This document shows, piece after piece, positions 10,362 through 22,770 of a stretch of 64,000 nt of DNA (the stretch's first letter is position 1; every line of letters starts with the position of its first letter). Below the pieces are notes generated by a model. The model was not told where the DNA came from. It made no database searches and saw only the letters and a list, made by a program, of their open reading frames with translations. The translations under genes were made by a program, and so were the position numbers. The stretch comes from Anisus vortex (lineage: Eukaryota > Mollusca > Gastropoda > Planorbidae), in assembly GCA_949126835.1 (NCBI GenBank), contig OX421495.1, forward strand, positions 30,222,171 through 30,286,170. The letters are read 5' to 3'.

Positions 10362-11740
10362 AAAGTAATTATTTAAAATTAGCCAACATTTATTTATATT
10401 TCAAAAGACTTTATTGTTTTAGTAATAATTGGGCAATTTCCTTTTTTTACTCTTATGTGTTTTTGTTTTTTTAAAAACTAAATATCAGTATGAAATGACC
10501 TTCATAATATCTGATTATCATACAAAACAATACTATGACATTTTGACACATTACATATTGTTATAAATTTAAAAAAAAACACACATATGTATATAAATAT
10601 ATATATATTATGTACCATTAACATTATTAATTTATATTTGTAAATAGGTGTCAAGATATGTGATGTAAGTTTTCTATTTATAACATGTTATTATTTATTG
10701 CTTGTTAGGATTTATATCTCACAATGTACCATTTTATAGGTATATTTGTATTATTACTGTTAGTGCCAACTTCTAATTCTTGTTTATTTTGTCATGAATA
10801 ATTGAACTGAGCAAAATGTGTAATTATTTTCTCAACACCTGATATCCAATCAGAATTTCCTAAATGATTGATAATTGTGTATCACATCTGCCATGAGATG
10901 GATTCATCCTAAACTTTTTGTTTTTTGCATTGAAAATATTTTTCAAGTTTAAATACCAACAAACAAACAAAATAGTTAGATATTATCTGTTTCAACAACT
11001 GCCCATTCTAATGATATTTAGCTTGAGAAATGATTTGGTGATTAAGAAAACAGAACAAATTTAACATTAAAAAAAATTGTCAGAAAAAGAAAAGGCCTAA
11101 AGATTACCATATATAAATTTTTGTATCAATAAATAGATTTATTAACAAGTCTCTATGTGTCAACTATGTGTCAATAATCTTTTTTTTAGGCTATAATTAC
11201 ATTTTGATTACTTGATTGAAAAGTGTCAAATGTATCTTGTTTATCCAATATTAAAATTTTGCCTTTTATTAAAAACATGGATCTGCTAGTTAAAAAAAAA
11301 AAAAGCTAATTTAATTGTTAGTTTGTGCAATATATAATATGTCATTTTATTATGTTTTTTTTAAAATATATAATTGCTAATAAGATTAATTCATAGACCA
11401 ATTCTGTAAATATGTTGAAAGTTAAACTATTTCTTTTCTATCATATTTGATTATTTCATTTGGAAAATTGAATCCCTAATTTCATGAAACTACTTGAAAG
11501 ATGTCATACATATAAATATAATGTAATTAAGTGTTTGAACATTTCTTGAATCAAAGAAAAACTTCAATCTGTATATGATTTGTATTGTTTTGTGTTTCTA
11601 CAGAATCAAAGTTAAAGGCCACTGTTTTTTTTCTGTTTTACTTCTTATAGCTTCTTGACATCAAAATGTCAGCTGGTTTACTTATTAAGAAATGACATTT
11701 GATTACTGTACCTTTAGTTGTAAATAAAAAGTCACATATT
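10362..11740 (+). other. DAAM: DAAM 3' UTR (probable extent)
   Basis: AT-rich, non-coding DNA after the stop. Candidate AATAAA signals are at 11128-11133 and 11723-11728; which is used cannot be told from sequence. Confidence 0.5.
10696..10858 (+). repeat. Local duplication, copy 1
   Basis: About 163 bp starting TATTGCTTGTTAGGATTTAT and ending GATATCCAATCAGAATTT. A diverged second copy lies 1.7 kb downstream at 12431-12582. Copy 1 falls inside the likely formin 3' UTR. Confidence 0.85.
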
Positions 11741-14700
11741 GTTTATGATACATAATTTATACCCACTTTATTTCTTTGTGTAGGCTACTCATTATTTGTG
11801 GCATATTTATTTATCCTCTGTCATGTCTAAAATCGTGCATTTTTTCTTTTTAATGTTGAAGCTCATAAGAACAAATGTTAATATTTTTTTTTCTTTCACC
11901 AAATTTGATACATATACCAATAAATACCCAAAAAAAAAATTTTTTTATGATAAAACCCATTCTTCTTCTTCTTTGTTCTCAAAAGTTATGGTGGATTCAG
12001 ACAAGTCCAATAGTTGTAATGAACTGCGCTGTCAGTTGCTCCAGTCCACCATACATTTTGTCATTGAAGGTAGCTTGCCGAGTCATATGGCTGACCGGGT
12101 AGAGTGGTACAGCTGTTCCGCAGGGACACATTTCGCTTGCTCCGAATTGTAGTTTGCGGAACATGTGTTGCTTCAGTCTGTTATGCCCAGTCCTTAGTCT
12201 GAAGATGATGTTTTGAAATTAATGGGAGAGCTAGAAGATGCAACCCATAAAATTGTATTTAGTTGGCAAACTAGTATATTTAGTTTTAGCTGTTTTGTGG
12301 AAGAAAAATCTATAAATTGGTGGGGGAAAATTCTCAAATTGATTTAAAAGGTCAAAATTTTGACAGTATTACTTAAGGTTAGATAATGACAGTCATTTCT
12401 GAGAAAAATATATTTGTAAAAAGTACAAACTATTGCTTGTTGTGATTTATATCTCACAATGTACCATTTCATTGGTATAATTTGTATTATTACTGGTAGT
12501 GCCAACTTCTAATTCTCTTTTATTTTGTCATGAATAATTGTACTTAGCAAAATGTGTCATTTCTGATATCCAATCAGAATTTGCAACAGATGAGTAAATA
12601 TTAATAGGCTACAATGAACATTTACTATTGTATTGATAAAATAGTCAATATAGAAATTAATACGATTTTAAATACTTACCCAAATTTTAGTTGACTTTCC
12701 AATACTTCAACAGCTAAATTGTACAGATACAAGTTTAGAAATTTGACTTAAAAATCAATCAAAATCTCAAAAACAGACTTTGACTCCCTTTATTCATGTT
12801 GTTTTGCATCTAATGAGTAATCAGTTTTGCAAATTACTGCACCCTTTCAGAGGGCAGCATCACAAATTAACTAAAGATTTTTCTTTTACCATGTATGACT
12901 CCAAAGACACAACAATAACACAGTAGTAAGACAATGTTAGTTTTCCCTAAACCCAGTTTTTTATGAGCTTTGACATTAAAGGTAAAGGTTGTGAAAACCT
13001 CTGGCTCATGTACCAAGGCTGTGAACTTGTACATTTTCTTCTCTGTATGTAACTTGTATGTTTCTTTCTCCTTGTCGTTCACTCGTAACAATATTTTCTA
13101 TTCTACTATTTCATCATTTAAAGGAATCGCTTTATTTTTTTGTTTACTTTCTGAATGAGAATATTATTTTTTTTAAATATTTGATGGCAGTAGAGCATTT
13201 GAAAAGAAAAAATGTCTTATTTCAACGATTATTTTCTTCAATGAGACATTTTGTATAATTTGTTTTTACAACTTTAACGAAATGCTTATGTTCTGAAAAA
13301 ATAGATTTTGAAATATTTATTTTTATTCAACCAAAATATTGTTACTTAAATATTTTTGTTTCAATATGATTTCTATATTGTTCAAATTATTACCATATTA
13401 AACATACTCACACATTTAAAATCAACTTCATCAAACATTTTTTTATGTTTGTTTATTATTTCTGCATTTTTAGTTTTGCTATGCACTATGCAAGAAGCTT
13501 GCCTTGTTCAGAATATTTGTTTTCTTTTTTGACACATCAACACCATTAAATTGAATGTGCATCCAACACTTACCTGGCCATAACGATCAATTCTGCTTTG
13601 TTATAGTTTTTCTTTCCCAAAGCTTTTGGTCCCTAGTTAAAAGCTCTATGTCCTGTAGCTTTTCTTTTCCCTTTGACGTCATTTGCTTGCAACTTTGTTG
13701 AATGTTTATAGTTAAATATGGTGTATGAAATGTAATTTTTAAGACATAGTTTTAAAAAAACAAAAACAAACATATTGTTGTTTTTTGGTCTGTTTTTGCA
13801 AGAAAGTAGGGGGGAGCAACATTTTTCATCATTTGGCCACATAAGGAATTTGATACAGCAAGATGGGCCAAACATTAAAAAATGTTTATACATTATTAAA
13901 ACAATAAATTAACAAACTGATGTTTGAAGCTCTGTGGGGGCCACAATAATGGCTTAACAGGCCATGTTGTGGCTTGTCGGCTGCATGTTGCATGCCCCTG
14001 CAATAGAATTTTGAGAATATGAATTTATGATGCTGTAGGAATTGAAGGTTGTGAATGAGTATATTGGTATCAAGTGTATGTTGTTGTAGATTATATGTAT
14101 TGTTTTGCTGTGGCTTGCTATTACACAAGATTGTGATTTGTTTTTATTGACGCTGAGCTGTTTAGAGAGCACATTACAATTTGAGTTTCACTACCAAAGT
14201 TGTTCTATTTATTAATAGAATCTGTGTTTATTTCATGATGATTCAACTAGACACAATTATCAGGATTTATTCAATTTATTAATTTTATTTGGCATCAATT
14301 AGCTTTTGTAACTGCCATTAGTATATAAAATCACAAAAGTTAGTAAAACAATTATAATTTATTTTTATCAAACGACTGAAGTTGGGTGAATTAGTTGTGA
14401 ACTTGGGTGAATTAGTTGTGTCAAAAAAAGATTCTTCAATCAATAACTGTATTTCATAAAGTGAACTATGACTATATGAACCACACTATATGAACCACAC
14501 TATATGAACTATATGACTAATTCTAAACAATCAGACAGCTGAGTTTATAATATCAGCATTATTTGTTTATTACGGTATATTGTATATTTTAGTTGACTCA
14601 TTATTTCATGAACTTTTCAACAGTCTTTTTCTGCGCCAGTTTTTTGTTTCCTAATTGTTGTTTAAACCAAATTTATTTTCAAATATTTTTGTCTACCACA

Positions 14701-14830
14701 TTTTAAGTTAATATTTAAAAAATCCAATAAACTGATCATAATTTCTTTTTGTCTTGTTTATTATTTTCCTCTACATATGTGTGTGATTTTAATAATAGAA
14801 CTAGCAATATACCATCTTTTTATGAATAAA
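11741..14830. other. Intergenic AT-rich DNA
   Basis: No gene recognised. A GC-richer patch at about 12050-12200 (GGTAGAGTGGTACAGCTGTT and following) looks like an old interspersed repeat but shows no target duplication. Short local repeats: GGGTGAATTAGTTGTG twice near 14385-14420 and ACTATATGAACCAC copies near 14470-14510. Confidence 0.6.
12431..12582 (+). repeat. Local duplication, copy 2
   Basis: Second copy of the 10696-10858 segment (TATTGCTTGTTGTGATTTAT to GATATCCAATCAGAATTT), with point differences and a net loss of about 11 bp. Confidence 0.85.
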
Positions 14831-14879
14831 ATAGAAATATAATCTTAGTCGGTTCACCAAATTTAAATTGGCTCAATGT

Positions 14880-15290
14880 GAACCTGGAGGGGGGGGGGCG
14901 GGGGGCAGTTACCCAAGGGCACGCCCAGGGCATGGTGTGTAACTTAGAGTACGGTCTCTGCTGCCCATGCACAAACTGCGGAATTCCCCGCAGATCATTA
15001 TCGTAGTGGTTCGCTCGTATACCTGCAAAGTCGACTGGTAGCACAAGTCCCATACTATAGGTATAAGCATCCTGGCACCATGGCGGGTTTTGAGACGGAC
15101 TGCCGCGCTCATTCATTCCTCCCCATCGAGGCTCGGGGCCTCTCGGTGGTGCAATGGACTTCAGACACACAGCAGGGCCTGTGTATTCTTAATGTGAATG
15201 TATCGGTGGTTTACACACTTCGCCAGTCTTTGAGGCCGATGGGTACAGAAGTGAGTCTGTTCTCCAGAATGTTTTAAGTATTTCACACAA
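14880..15290. repeat. GC-rich island, probable unclassified interspersed repeat
   Basis: About 400 bp of clearly higher GC than either flank, beginning in a G run (14890-14906) with paired motifs such as AAGGGCACGCCCAGGGC. Overlapping open frames of 65-116 codons on both strands follow from base composition, and none resembles a known protein. No clear target duplication found. Confidence 0.4.
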
Positions 15291-15583
15291 AAAATGACTT
15301 TTTCAGGGAGTTGACTTAACATATCAGTAAGAACATAATATGCACACTTCCTTCATTCTTCTCCCACTTGTTCGCTTTTCTTCTACCAATTCTTCTTCAA
15401 TATTCTTTTGGTTTTCCTTCATATTTCTTCCAATTACTTTTTATTCACCTTTCCATTTATCAAATTTTTCTTCTTTCCCTCATCCTGTATTCTTCTTCCA
15501 TTTGGTTTGATGGAATATTTGGCATTAAAATATTAGCCCTCAACAATGTTATGTTTTTAGTAGACAGCTCAATACTAAACAGC

Positions 15584-17404
15584 AAGGTGAACGGGGCAAT
15601 AGCAGACTTATTCTGAACTGGTGCACAATTTCATCCTAAACCACTGACAGACAGACTTATTCTGAACTGGTGCACAATTTCATCCTAAACCACTGACAGA
15701 CAGACTTATTCTGAACTGGTGCACAATTTCATCCTAAACCACTGACAGACAGACTTATTCTGAACTGGTGCACAATTTCATCCTAAACCACTGACAGACA
15801 GACTTATTCTGAACTGTGCACAATATCATCCTAAACCACAGACAGACTTATTCTGAACTGGTGCACAATTTCATCCTAATCCACTGACAGACTTATTCTG
15901 AACTGGTGCACAATTTCATCCTAAACCACTGACAGACAGACTTATTCTGAAATGGTGCACAATTTTATCCTAAACCACTGACAGACAAACTTATTCTGAA
16001 CTGGCGCACAATTTCATCCTAAACCACTGACAGACAGACTTATTCTGAACTGGTGCACAATTTCATCCTAAACCACTGGCAGACTTATTCTGAACTGGTG
16101 CACAATTTCATCCTAAACCACTGACAGACTTATTCTGAACTGGTGCACAATTTCATCCTAAACAACTGACAGACAGACTTATTCTGAACTGGTGCACAAT
16201 TTCATCCTAAACCACTGACAGACAGACTTATTCTGAACTGTTGCACAATTTCATCCCAAACCACTGACAGACAGACTTATTCTGAACTGGTGCACAATTT
16301 CTTTCTAAACTACTGACATACTTATTCTGAACTGGTGCACAATTTCATCCTAAACCACTGACAGACAGACTTATTCTGAACTGGTGCACAATTTCATCCT
16401 AAACCACTGACAGACAGACTTATTCTGAACTGGTGCACAATTTCATCCTAAACCACTGGCAGACTTATTCTGAACTGGTGCACAATTTCATCCTAAACCA
16501 CTGACAGACTTATTCTGAACTGGTGCACAATTTCATCCTAAACAACTGACAGACAGACTTATTCTGAACTGGTGCACAATTTCATCCTAAACCACTGACA
16601 GACAGACTTATTCTGAACTGTTGCACAATTTCATCCCAAACCACTGACAGACAGACTTATTCTGAACTGGTGCACAATTTCATTCTAAACTACTGACATA
16701 CTTATTCTGAACTGGTGCACAATTTCATCATAAACCACTGACAGACAGACTTATTCTGAACTGGTGCACAATTTCATCCTAAACCACTGACAGACTTATT
16801 CTGAACTGGTGCACAATTTCATCCTAAACCACTGACAGACAGACTTATTCTGAACTGGTGCACAATTTCATCCTAAACCACTGACAGACTTATTCTGAAC
16901 TGGTGCACAATTTCATCCTAAACCACTGACAGACAGACTTATTCTGAACTGGTACACACTTTCATCCTAAACCACTGACAGACAGACTTATTCTGAACTG
17001 GTGCACAATTTCATCCTAAACCACTTACAGACAGACTTATTTATAACTGGTGCACAATTTCACCCCAAACCACTTAGAGACTTTTTCTGAACTGGTGCAC
17101 AATTTCATCCTAAACCACTGACAGACTTATTATGAACTGATGCACAATTTCATCCTAAACCACTGACAGACTTTTTCTGAACTGGTGCACAATTTCATCC
17201 TAAACCACTGACAGATTTATTCTGAACTGGTGCAAAATTATTTCATCCTAAACCACTGACAGACTTATTCTGAACTGGTGCACAATTTCATACTAAACCT
17301 CTGACAGACTTATTCTGAACTGGTGCACAATTTCATCCTAAACCACTGACAGACTTATTCTGAACTGGTGCACAATTTCATCCTAAACCACTGACAGACA
17401 GACT
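15584..17404 (+). repeat. Intergenic minisatellite, 45/49-bp units, ~39 copies
   Basis: Unit GACAGACTTATTCTGAACTG plus GTGCACAATTTCATCCTAAA plus CCACT (45 bp), or 49 bp with one extra GACA. Distinctive variants (TTGCACAATTTCATCCCAAA; CTACTGACATACTTATTC) recur about 381 bp apart (16309 and 16690), showing a multi-unit block was duplicated. It is not next to any exon I recognise. Confidence 0.95.
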
Positions 17405-17808
17405 TAACGTATTATTGCCCATATCAAACATTATCGTAAAAGCAAGTAGAACACTGTGCTTTAAATTGAACCATATTCATTCATTTTATACTTCAAACTT
17501 CAAAGTTGATTTTTTTTTTAATTCACCACTCCCTGTCTCTTGACTTCTGACTAAAGCCATGAAGCTAACAGGGGGTTGCATTCGCGTACTTGATCTAGGT
17601 ATACTCTTTTCAATTAGGCATAAATACATACACAGTTTGTGTTGGCGTGGAGTTTAACAATAAGTCTGAAGAAAACTATTAATAATATTAATAAGTCTTA
17701 TATCAAAGGAAGCCGACATCCCTCCTTCTCACTATTGCTATTCACGGTCAACATGCGGAAGTTGTTGAGAATAAAACTTATCTTGTGATCAATCAAGTTC
17801 AGCTCGCT
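17405..17808. other. Intergenic, nothing recognised
   Basis: AT-rich sequence between the minisatellite and the hAT insertion. No gene, repeat pair or motif supported. Confidence 0.5.
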
Positions 17809-18229
17809 CTCTGTGACAGGCCCCACGAGAAGGGGGTACAGCCGGTACTCCGTACCGGGGTCCACAAGAGTTTAGGGGTGCCCATGAATATTAAAGTTAA
17901 AATTAAATTGGCAATTACGCCATTATTTTAAATTATTGCTATTAACTTACTATTAAGCTAAGAGGAGATGCCCAAAACCTCCTACAATCTCACGTGTCGC
18001 TGGCGCCCTTAATTTTGGTATTCTTTGAATGTGTACTTGAACATTTTGTTAAATATGCAATGAAATCTTTAGTTGTAATAAAGGGCCTAATTATTTTCGA
18101 CATTATTTAGGATCTCTTTTTTATTATTTTTCTCCAGAGACACTTACAAATTTTAATATAGACCTATGAGCATTACAGGCTTACAGTTCTCTCTGTTAGC
18201 TTAGTAGCCTAGGCCTACATACTCTAGTA

Positions 18230-19200
18230 CACAGGTTCTCAATTTTTTTGGGCTCATTGCCCCCTTTTACAATTTTTTTCCGCTCACCGCCCCGCAACTT
18301 AATTTTAATTAAACATAAATAGGCCTATAATTAAATCTAAAACAAATTTATTTGTATTCATAATTTTATAAATATAGGAGACTTATTTAATAACACTAGA
18401 TCTATATCATGTAGGCCTAATTTCTGTAATTATTAATGTTTAAAATATAAACTCCTTAAATGGACAAAACATTTAATGCAGGAAATGTTTATTTACAACT
18501 GTTTAACGTAAATTATTTTAATCCTCTAATAATTAAATATTGTTTTGAATACCATACTGTTAAATGTATATAAAGAAAAAAAAAACAAGTAATATTTGTT
18601 ATATTACAAAACATATTTTTTGGGCATTACTTTTGAATCAAATGTGGAAACATTTGTTAATAAAAGGGAGATAATTAACCCGTTACATTTGAGCTAATAT
18701 TTCTGTATTTTTTTTTCTTTTATAAAAAAATTATTGGCTTACATTTATAACTTATAAATTTATAAGGACATCTCGGTAAAAGTGAGATCAAAATATCTTT
18801 AATATTAGCATATGTTAGGACGACAGTGATCGGTCAGCAGGGTTGACAGTCCGGTGTACTAACAATAGGACCAGACGGCCGCATACCATATTTGCCAAAT
18901 ACTAACCCCTAATTCATCGAAAAGTCATTGCGATTCATATTTCTTATTAGTTTAATAATGTGAATGCCTAATGTTGGGGGATATCAGATATTTAGCAACA
19001 CTTGCGTTTACATCATATTTCATCCAAAAACTAATCGATTCAAATAGCTAAGGTGTTCAAATTATATCAGTATCAGATACGTTTGTATCGCCCCTTGCCC
19101 TTCACCGCCCCCCAATCGCCCCCGGGAATGTCAGCGCCCCCATAAAGCCTCTCACCGCCCCCCCCGGGGGGGGGCGATTACGCCCCGTTCAGAGCCTATG
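18230..19200. mobile_element. hAT MITE nested in a hAT
   Basis: Perfect 8-bp duplications CTCTAGTA at 18222-18229 and 19201-19208. Ends CACAGGTTCTCAA and, complemented, CATAGGCTCTGAA form imperfect inverted repeats. Both subterminal regions are rich in CGCCCC (GCTCACCGCCCCGCAACT on the left, CTCACCGCCCCCCCCGGGG on the right). 971 bp, no coding capacity seen. Confidence 0.85.
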
Positions 19201-19496
19201 CTCTAGTAAGAGTCTAGTATGTCGCTGCATATAGCCTACTAGTACGGCAGTCAAATCTAGTTAGTCGATCCTCTTACACTTTAATGATTTCCTGTGCGGT
19301 AGCCAAGAGGGGAGGTTGAAGGTATCATACTTTTAGACATAATATTGAAAATTTAAAACACATTTTTTGTCATTTAATAAAATGTATTTTGGGAAGATTC
19401 TGTACAAAAATGTATGTGTCAACTGTATTGCCGCAATTGCCACAGCAGATCTAATCTTACATTTGACTACACAACATACATTACTGGCGAATATTT

Positions 19497-19891
19497 ACAA
19501 CTGACAAGAGTAGCCTATACACCAATAGTTAAATCACTAAACCTAGAAACACTCGAGGACAGAAGGACAAAGAATAAAGTTGTATCCTAATAATACATAA
19601 TGCTTTAAATTCTAACTTAGAAATGCAACACAATAACAACCTGTTGCAATGCTCAGATAGACATACTGACAAAAACATTTTCCTTATCCCTTACGGGAGA
19701 ACAAATGCATATAAGTACTCCTTCTTCTCGAGTGGCGTCCGGGCATGGAATGGGTTACCTGAACAAACCAGGGAAACCAGTAACCTAACATTATTTGAAA
19801 CACTAATAAAAATGCAAGGCTAGACTCAGACGACGGATGAGCGTTGGACGCAATAATCTTATTTACAGAAGGTGCGTCTGTAATATATAAG
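19497..19891 (+). pseudogene. LINE reverse transcriptase C-terminus and 3' tail
   Basis: One frame reads QLTRVAYTPIVKSLNLETLE DRRTKNKVV and, after a frame break, a second reads RTNAYKYSFFSSGVRAWNGL PEQTRETSNLTLFETLIK and stops at 19821-19823. LETLEDRRT, RTNAYKYSFF and WNGLPE are typical of the end of CR1/L2/jockey-type LINE ORF2. The 3' tail at 19846-19891 (GGACGCAATAATCTT, then GCGTCTGTAA, TATAAG) is also found at the 3' end of the SINE at 62633-62800. 5'-truncated and frame-shifted. Confidence 0.8.
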
Positions 19892-20680
19892 ATAAGATCG
19901 ATAGGTATATAATATATACATTTATTGTGATCACATCGGACAAAATTGATCTAAGCTTATAACGTCGTTGAAGCAGTGGACACGGCATACTAATATTGTG
20001 TCGCCCGCACAATGCCCAGACGAATTTTGTTTTACCTCAATAAATGTAAGTTATCCATCAAAGTTATGTAGACCCAGGGAAAAAAATAATTATATGATTC
20101 TAACACAGAACCATCGGTACGCCAATCCAACGCGCTGTCGCTTGGCCACAGTTCCCATATAGGGGAAGGGGCGATAAATCACACTTATGTGTAATTGTAA
20201 AAATATACTGCGATGTTAAAACAAAAAGTGATAAACTTTCCTTTGCCGATATCATTGGCAAGCAGCTCGGGCTTAGTAAATTTTACATTGGTTAATGTAG
20301 GGATTTAGAGTTTTTGTGACCATTCGTCTTTTTTAGTTGAAGCCCACTGATAAATACATACGTATATCCTATGAAGATAGATTTGGTACTTGGTAGAAAT
20401 CGTCTACTCGGTTAGAATCTAAAGTTAAAGTTCCAGAAAAGGCTCATTTAAGTATCATCATCAAGCCCTTAACTGTTATGGTCGTTGGTTGGAGCTAATG
20501 GACACATTTAAATATATTTTAATTTTATAAGAAAGAAAAACAACAAACGAAACCCCATCAGATGTTATCATGATTAACAGAATGTTAATAAGTTAATAAA
20601 AAAAAGTGTGTGTGGGGGGGGGGGCAGAAAAGATCTCGTACCGGCATCTTTTTTTTTCTCTCGAGGGCCCTGCTCTGTGA

Positions 20681-21185
20681 TAATGTCAATCGCTATAAAT
20701 ACATTGTAATTGTATAAAGCCTGTGTAATTAGATACTTCTAAACAAAAATACATCCCTCCATTGGACTTGAAGATTTTTATCAGGGAAGGGTCACTAATA
20801 TTCGAAAGACGTTGTCACTCCGCTCTGCCTATGCGTTGATAGCATTATGGGAAGTTAGTTAAGTAATAAATAGCAGAAAAAAAATCAAACGTTTTTGTTT
20901 CTGAGTTGGATTTTCCCTTCAGATAGCACTAAAGAAATAACAACAATTATACTTCTTATAGTTTAGGACAATAACAATATACACATAAACAAACAATATT
21001 GCAAAATAACCAGTATTACAACAAAAAGAAGGAATAGAATTATTGTGCGTCAGCCTCAGGCCATACTATCTACCATGAGAATTCACACAAATATCATCAT
21101 CAAGAAATATATCGTCAAGACTTCAGTTAGCCAGAATAAGCTTATAATAGCCCAACTAATGAGCTTTTTCTTGTATGCTAAATTA
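20681..21185. other. Intergenic, nothing recognised
   Basis: AT-rich DNA between the hAT right target duplication and the next LINE copy. No gene or repeat pair supported. Confidence 0.5.
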
Positions 21186-22130
21186 TCTCCTTCTATAAAG
21201 ATTATTGCGCCATACGCTCATCTGTGGTCAGAGTCTAGTCTTGCATCTTTATTAATGTTTTAAATAAGAGGGCACTTCTGCCAGGAAATACATAAAAAAT
21301 ATTTTTTTTTTTTTTTTAAATATTTGTAATTGAGAATTATCAACTGAAAATGCATTCAATTGTGCACAATTCTATGTTTGAAGTTTCTGTAGAAGTTAAA
21401 TAATTTTTTTTTGGATGAATTTTCAAACAAGGTGGGGATCTCTTGGGTTTGCTTACAAAATTTAAGGATTAACATTTCTTCTTGTTTGTTCGTAAAATCT
21501 TACGATTCACTACACTTCTGCAGCAATAACTTAAAAAAAAAATATATTAACCGATTTGCTTGAAATTTTATCTACTGTTGCGTTATATGAGTATCTATAT
21601 GGCCGGTACTAAAATGATGTACATAAGTTTTCATTTAAAAACTTTATAAAATTCTAAATGTGACAAAAATTACCCAAAATAAGAATATAGTTTGAATTTT
21701 TGTAAAAATGAAAATTCTCAAAATATATAAATTCTTCTAGTACCCGCCATACATAGGCCTATACTGAAATTAATAAATGTAACACAATCAATGAAAAAGT
21801 GATGTCACTATTTATTTTGTGCTAAAGTTAAAGTTATTATCATAGTATCTTGTCTGAAAATATGAATGCATTATCACTATTAGGTTTTTATTTTACACAC
21901 GTTTAAGTAACAAGACCCTTTTTCTTGGTGATACTGCCCCCTTAAGTTACTGGTTTACCTGGTTTACATTGTTTGTTCAGGCAACCCTTTCCATGCCCGA
22001 ATGCCACTCGGGAAGAAAGAGTACTTATAAGCATTTGTGATAGTGTGAGTACATGTCTATTTTTATAAGTATATTTCTGTGCTTGAGTACAAATAGTTCT
22101 TTTATATTGTTTAAACTATGCTGAAAGACG
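21186..22130 (-). pseudogene. Second LINE 3' end, minus strand, split by a MITE
   Basis: On the minus strand, 22045 down to 21942 reads TNAYKYSFFPEW (with a frame break) and GMERVA, parallel to the LINE at 19497. The match resumes at 21267 and below (TTATTTAAAACATTAATAAA, then ATGCAAG, GATGAGCG, CGCAATAATCTT). The 674 bp in between are the MITE at 21268-21941. The left limit is set by where tail similarity ends; the right limit is approximate. Confidence 0.7.
21268..21941. mobile_element. MITE inserted in LINE copy, TTAA-like target
   Basis: Inverted ends: left GAGGGCACTTCTGCCAGGAAA, right (complement) GGGGGCAGTATCACCAAGAA. Flanks ATAA (21264-21267) and TTAA (21942-21945) fit a 4-bp target duplication with one mismatch, as in piggyBac- or Kolobok-type elements. 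The boundaries are supported by the LINE sequence it interrupts. No protein seen. Confidence 0.6.
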
Positions 22131-22591
22131 AAACAGAGTAATTTCCATTTATTTGGATCAATAGCCTAAAGAAATCTTATCTTATTCTAAAGGGAAAATC
22201 CAATTTTCTTGGACCTTAATAGGTCTTGCATTATACTGCACCTAGAAGGAAAGTAGCGCATGTAGGATAAATAAAAACAATGTCAGATTTGATGAATTAC
22301 GAAGAATATTTCAATGTTTGTGTGTTGTCGTTCACGCCTTGTGAAACGGTTGCTAGAACTGGTTGGTTTTGACAATCAGAGGAGGCAGAAGAAAAACAAT
22401 AATAACCGCAAGCATCTAAGACCAGGTAATTTAAAAATGTTCTTTTTGTGACTGAAAGAAAAACAGTAAGACTGACTGGTATTGAAAGTATTATTTTTAG
22501 GCAACCTTTTATTATTATTTGTAGGCCTATTACTATCATGCCAAGAATGATGCCTGGTAGGTTGTTATTGTATTTTTATGTAGGTAGATAG
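22131..22591. other. Intergenic, nothing recognised
   Basis: AT-rich sequence up to the pogo insertion site. A minus-strand 80-codon open frame (22297-22539) resembles no known protein and is taken as chance. Confidence 0.5.
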
Positions 22592-22770
22592 TAGGGGAGA
22601 GTGGGGATGATTGGGCCGAGAAAATGCATATTTCATAAAAATTGATATATTACAAAAACTAAAAAAGATATGACGAAAAGGTTAGTTTTTTAATTACATG
22701 AGTTGGAAGAGTGATGATGTAAATACTATTTTTCTTTGCCAATTCTATAGCATTTTAGGAAAGATGGCTT

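Larger units (their letters stand above)
17817..20672. mobile_element. hAT-type element, non-autonomous, with nested insertions
   Basis: Perfect 8-bp direct repeats CTCTGTGA flank it (17809-17816 and 20673-20680). The ends are inverted: left CAGGCCCCACGAGA, right (complement) CAGGGCCCTCGAGA, followed inward by GGTAC-rich motifs (CCGGTACTCCGTACCGG on the left, GCCGGTACGAGA on the right). An 8-bp duplication and CAGG ends are typical of hAT. No transposase is readable. It contains a hAT MITE (18230-19200) and a LINE end (19497-19891), so its own length is about 1.5 kb. Confidence 0.85.

Noticed and set aside
13633..14172. Small minus-strand ORFs in intergenic DNA
   Set aside because: AT-rich chance frames, no domain, no splice support.
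14820..15277. Protein-coding gene in the GC-rich island
   Set aside because: Open frames on both strands, no splice-consistent homology, no recognised domain.
15368..15616. 82-codon hydrophobic ORF
   Set aside because: T-rich sequence gives Phe/Leu-rich frames by chance; it runs into the minisatellite.
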